From assembly GCF_003696365.1 (NCBI RefSeq), contig NZ_RFFM01000006.1, positions 124,001-188,000 of the forward strand: a stretch of DNA of 64,000 nucleotides. Reading direction: 5' to 3'. The DNA comes from Stutzerimonas zhaodongensis (GTDB lineage: Bacteria > Pseudomonadota > Gammaproteobacteria > Pseudomonadales > Pseudomonadaceae). The notes under the pieces are model-generated. The model had not been told where the DNA came from and did no database searches. It saw only the letters and a program-made list of their open reading frames with translations. Both the position numbers and the translations under genes were made by a program. Shown here in pieces: positions 62,409-64,000 of the stretch (the stretch's first letter is position 1; every line of letters starts with the position of its first letter).

Positions 62409-64000
62409 TTAACCCAGCGTGCCGAGAATGTTCACCCCGACGCGATCGGGTATCTCGTTCTGCGACAGCACGTGCAGGCCCGGGCTGAAGACCCGTGCGT
62501 AGCGCGACAGCAGCGGCCGCAGCTGCGGCATCACGGTGAGGATTGGCGGATGGCCATCCTTGCGCAGCTTCTCCTTCACCACCGGCATGCTGTTCTGCAG
62601 CTGGTTGAGCAGGCTCGGCTCCACCGGAATGTTGTCCAGACTTACCTGGCCGGCTTGCTGGGCTATCGCGAGAGCGTTGAGCAGGGTGTTTTCCAGCGCA
62701 TTTTCCAGCACGAACACCGCCAGCTCACGACGATCGCCGGCAATCATCGAAACGATGCTGCGACGCAGCGCATAGCGCACGTCCGCCGCCAGCAGCACCG
62801 GGTCCTTGGTGGTCTCGCTGCATTCGAGCAGGGTGCTGGCGATGGTTTCGATATCGCGCAACGGCACCTCTTCCAGCAGCAACTGACGGTAGACGCGCAT
62901 CTGCTGCGTATAGCTCAGCGCGTTCTTCAGGCTTTCAGCGAGCTTCGGTGCCTGCAGGGTCAGGCGCTGCATCAGGTGTTCCACGTCGTCGTGCTTGAAA
63001 AGGTCCGGCAGATGCTCGCGCACCACCTTGTTCAGGTGCGTGGCAACCACGCTGGCGCAGTCGATCACCTGGTAGCCGAGGTTCAGCGCGCGGGATTTGT
63101 CCGACGGCTGTATCCACACCACCTGCATGCGGTAGGCCGGGTCGGTGCCGAGGATGCCGTCGATCTCGCCGTACAGCTCCGGCGACGGAATCGCCATCAG
63201 GCGGTCGGCATGCAGCTCGGCGCCGTCGATCTTCTCGCCGTTGATGTAGATGTCATATTGCGAGGCCTTCAATCGCAAGCTGTCACGGATCTGCACTTCC
63301 GGCAGCAGGAAGCCTAGATGCTCGGACAGGGTTTGGCGCACACCGCGCACCCGTGCCGGCAACGGCGCACCCGAGGCTTCGTTGACCAGCCCGACCAGCT
63401 TGTAACCGAGGGAAATCGACAGGCGTTCGACCAGGGGGATGTCTTCCCAGGCCAGCGATTGTGCCTTTTCCTTTTCCATCGCCTGGCCTATGGCCTGGAT
63501 TTCCTTGAGATCGGCGCCAGCGGCCGGTGGTTCGTGCAGTGATACCCGCCAGCCGATAAAGCCGATCAGCGCGGCAAAGCCGAGGAAGGCCAGATGCGGC
63601 ATGCCCGGCACCATGCCGAGCACGAAGAGAATGCCGGCCACGGTGTACAGCGAGGCAGGGTTGGCCAGCAGCTGGCGCTGGACCTGGCTGGTGATGTCGC
63701 TGGACTCGTTGATGCGGGTAACGATGATTGCTGCGGCAGTGGACAGGAGCAGCGCCGGGATCTGCGCCACCAGGCCGTCACCGATGGTCAGCAGGGCGTA
63801 TTGCTTGAAGGCTTCGCCCGCAGCCAGATCGTGAACGAACACGCCGATGGCAAAACCACCGAACAGGTTGATCAGCAGGATCAGGATGCCGGCGATGGCA
63901 TCACCGCGAACGAACTTCGAAGCACCGTCCATGGCGCCGTAGAAGTCGGCTTCCTTGGCCACTTCCTGGCGTCGTGCCTTGGCTTCGTCGTTACTTAGCA
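62409..64000 (-). CDS. flhA: Flagellar export protein FlhA, C-terminal part
   Basis: The frame is open to the right edge (about 530 codons; E. coli FlhA has 692). The segment nearest the edge, SNDEAKARRQEVAKEADFYGAMDGASKFVRGDAIAG, is the FHIPEP-region cytoplasmic loop, followed by the last membrane helices (ILILLINLFGGFAIGV; FLGFAALIGFIGW). The rest is the large cytoplasmic domain (nonamer ring) that docks chaperone-substrate complexes. GTG at 63962 is an internal codon, not a start. It ends LGTLG 33 bp from the BIME array. Confidence 0.95.
   Translation of the reverse strand, partial: LSNDEAKARRQEVAKEADFYGAMDGASKFVRGDAIAGILILLINLFGGFAIGVFVHDLAAGEAFKQYALLTIGDGLVAQIPALLLSTAAAIIVTRINESSDITSQVQRQLLANPASLYTVAGILFVLGMVPGMPHLAFLGFAALIGFIGWRVSLHEPPAAGADLKEIQAIGQAMEKEKAQSLAWEDIPLVERLSISLGYKLVGLVNEASGAPLPARVRGVRQTLSEHLGFLLPEVQIRDSLRLKASQYDIYINGEKIDGAELHADRLMAIPSPELYGEIDGILGTDPAYRMQVVWIQPSDKSRALNLGYQVIDCASVVATHLNKVVREHLPDLFKHDDVEHLMQRLTLQAPKLAESLKNALSYTQQMRVYRQLLLEEVPLRDIETIASTLLECSETTKDPVLLAADVRYALRRSIVSMIAGDRRELAVFVLENALENTLLNALAIAQQAGQVSLDNIPVEPSLLNQLQNSMPVVKEKLRKDGHPPILTVMPQLRPLLSRYARVFSPGLHVLSQNEIPDRVGVNILGTLG

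Overview
The window is chromosomal DNA of a high-GC pseudomonad, most likely of the Pseudomonas stutzeri group (Stutzerimonas). This rests on a class II ribonucleotide reductase split into NrdJa and NrdJb, a polA/thrB/nrdJ/znu/met neighbourhood and a recG-oxyR pair arranged as I remember them from P. aeruginosa, a Pseudomonas-type gspE-to-gspM cluster, an ErsA/Spot 42-like RNA after polA, and typical Pseudomonas REP sequences. No tRNA, rRNA, CRISPR array, insertion sequence or prophage was seen.

Layout. 1-5.3 kb: end of a glycolipid-binding-like gene, the methionine importer metNIQ, and catalase katE. 5.3-12.3 kb: a YgjP-like metalloprotease, the zinc uptake genes zur-znuC-znuB with divergent znuA, then nrdJa-nrdJb. 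12.3-13.6 kb: a less GC-rich, probably acquired gene that fuses a GFA domain to a nucleotidyltransferase domain. 13.6-22.1 kb: ppnN, a three-gene phospholipid-synthesis cassette resembling E. coli ynbA/ynbB plus plsC, thrB, polA and the sRNA. 22.2-25.6 kb: a DUF4105 periplasmic protein, three tandem DUF2388 secreted paralogues and a DUF1127 peptide.

25.7-35.6 kb is the most interesting block: an apparently self-contained catabolic locus. It has a branched-chain-type ABC importer whose LivM, LivG and LivF parts are fused into one 828-residue protein, a cytosine-deaminase-like amidohydrolase with altered active-site positions, an HpxW-like Ntn-hydrolase, a GntR regulator, a SnoaL-like protein and a divergent YgiN/MdaB-like redox pair. 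The importer promoter has a consensus sigma-54 -24/-12 element, an NtrC-like upstream site, and GCTAGC palindromes that recur upstream of the Ntn-hydrolase and the regulator. I read it as a nitrogen-regulated scavenging system for an unidentified amide or ureide.

35.7-46.9 kb: the three-subunit transhydrogenase pntAA-AB-B, then type II secretion genes gspE-M, with a 48-codon small ORF coupled between gspE and gspF and no gspC or gspD. 46.9-52.4 kb: a YbaK-HDOD protein, recG, oxyR and a YeeZ-like epimerase. 52.4-64 kb: REP/BIME arrays, a 600-bp imperfect inverted repeat, an alcohol dehydrogenase, an AEC carrier, a methyltransferase, a haem-oxygenase-like iron protein, a PilZ protein, an MFS carrier, a dienelactone hydrolase, and the C-terminal three quarters of flhA running off the right edge.
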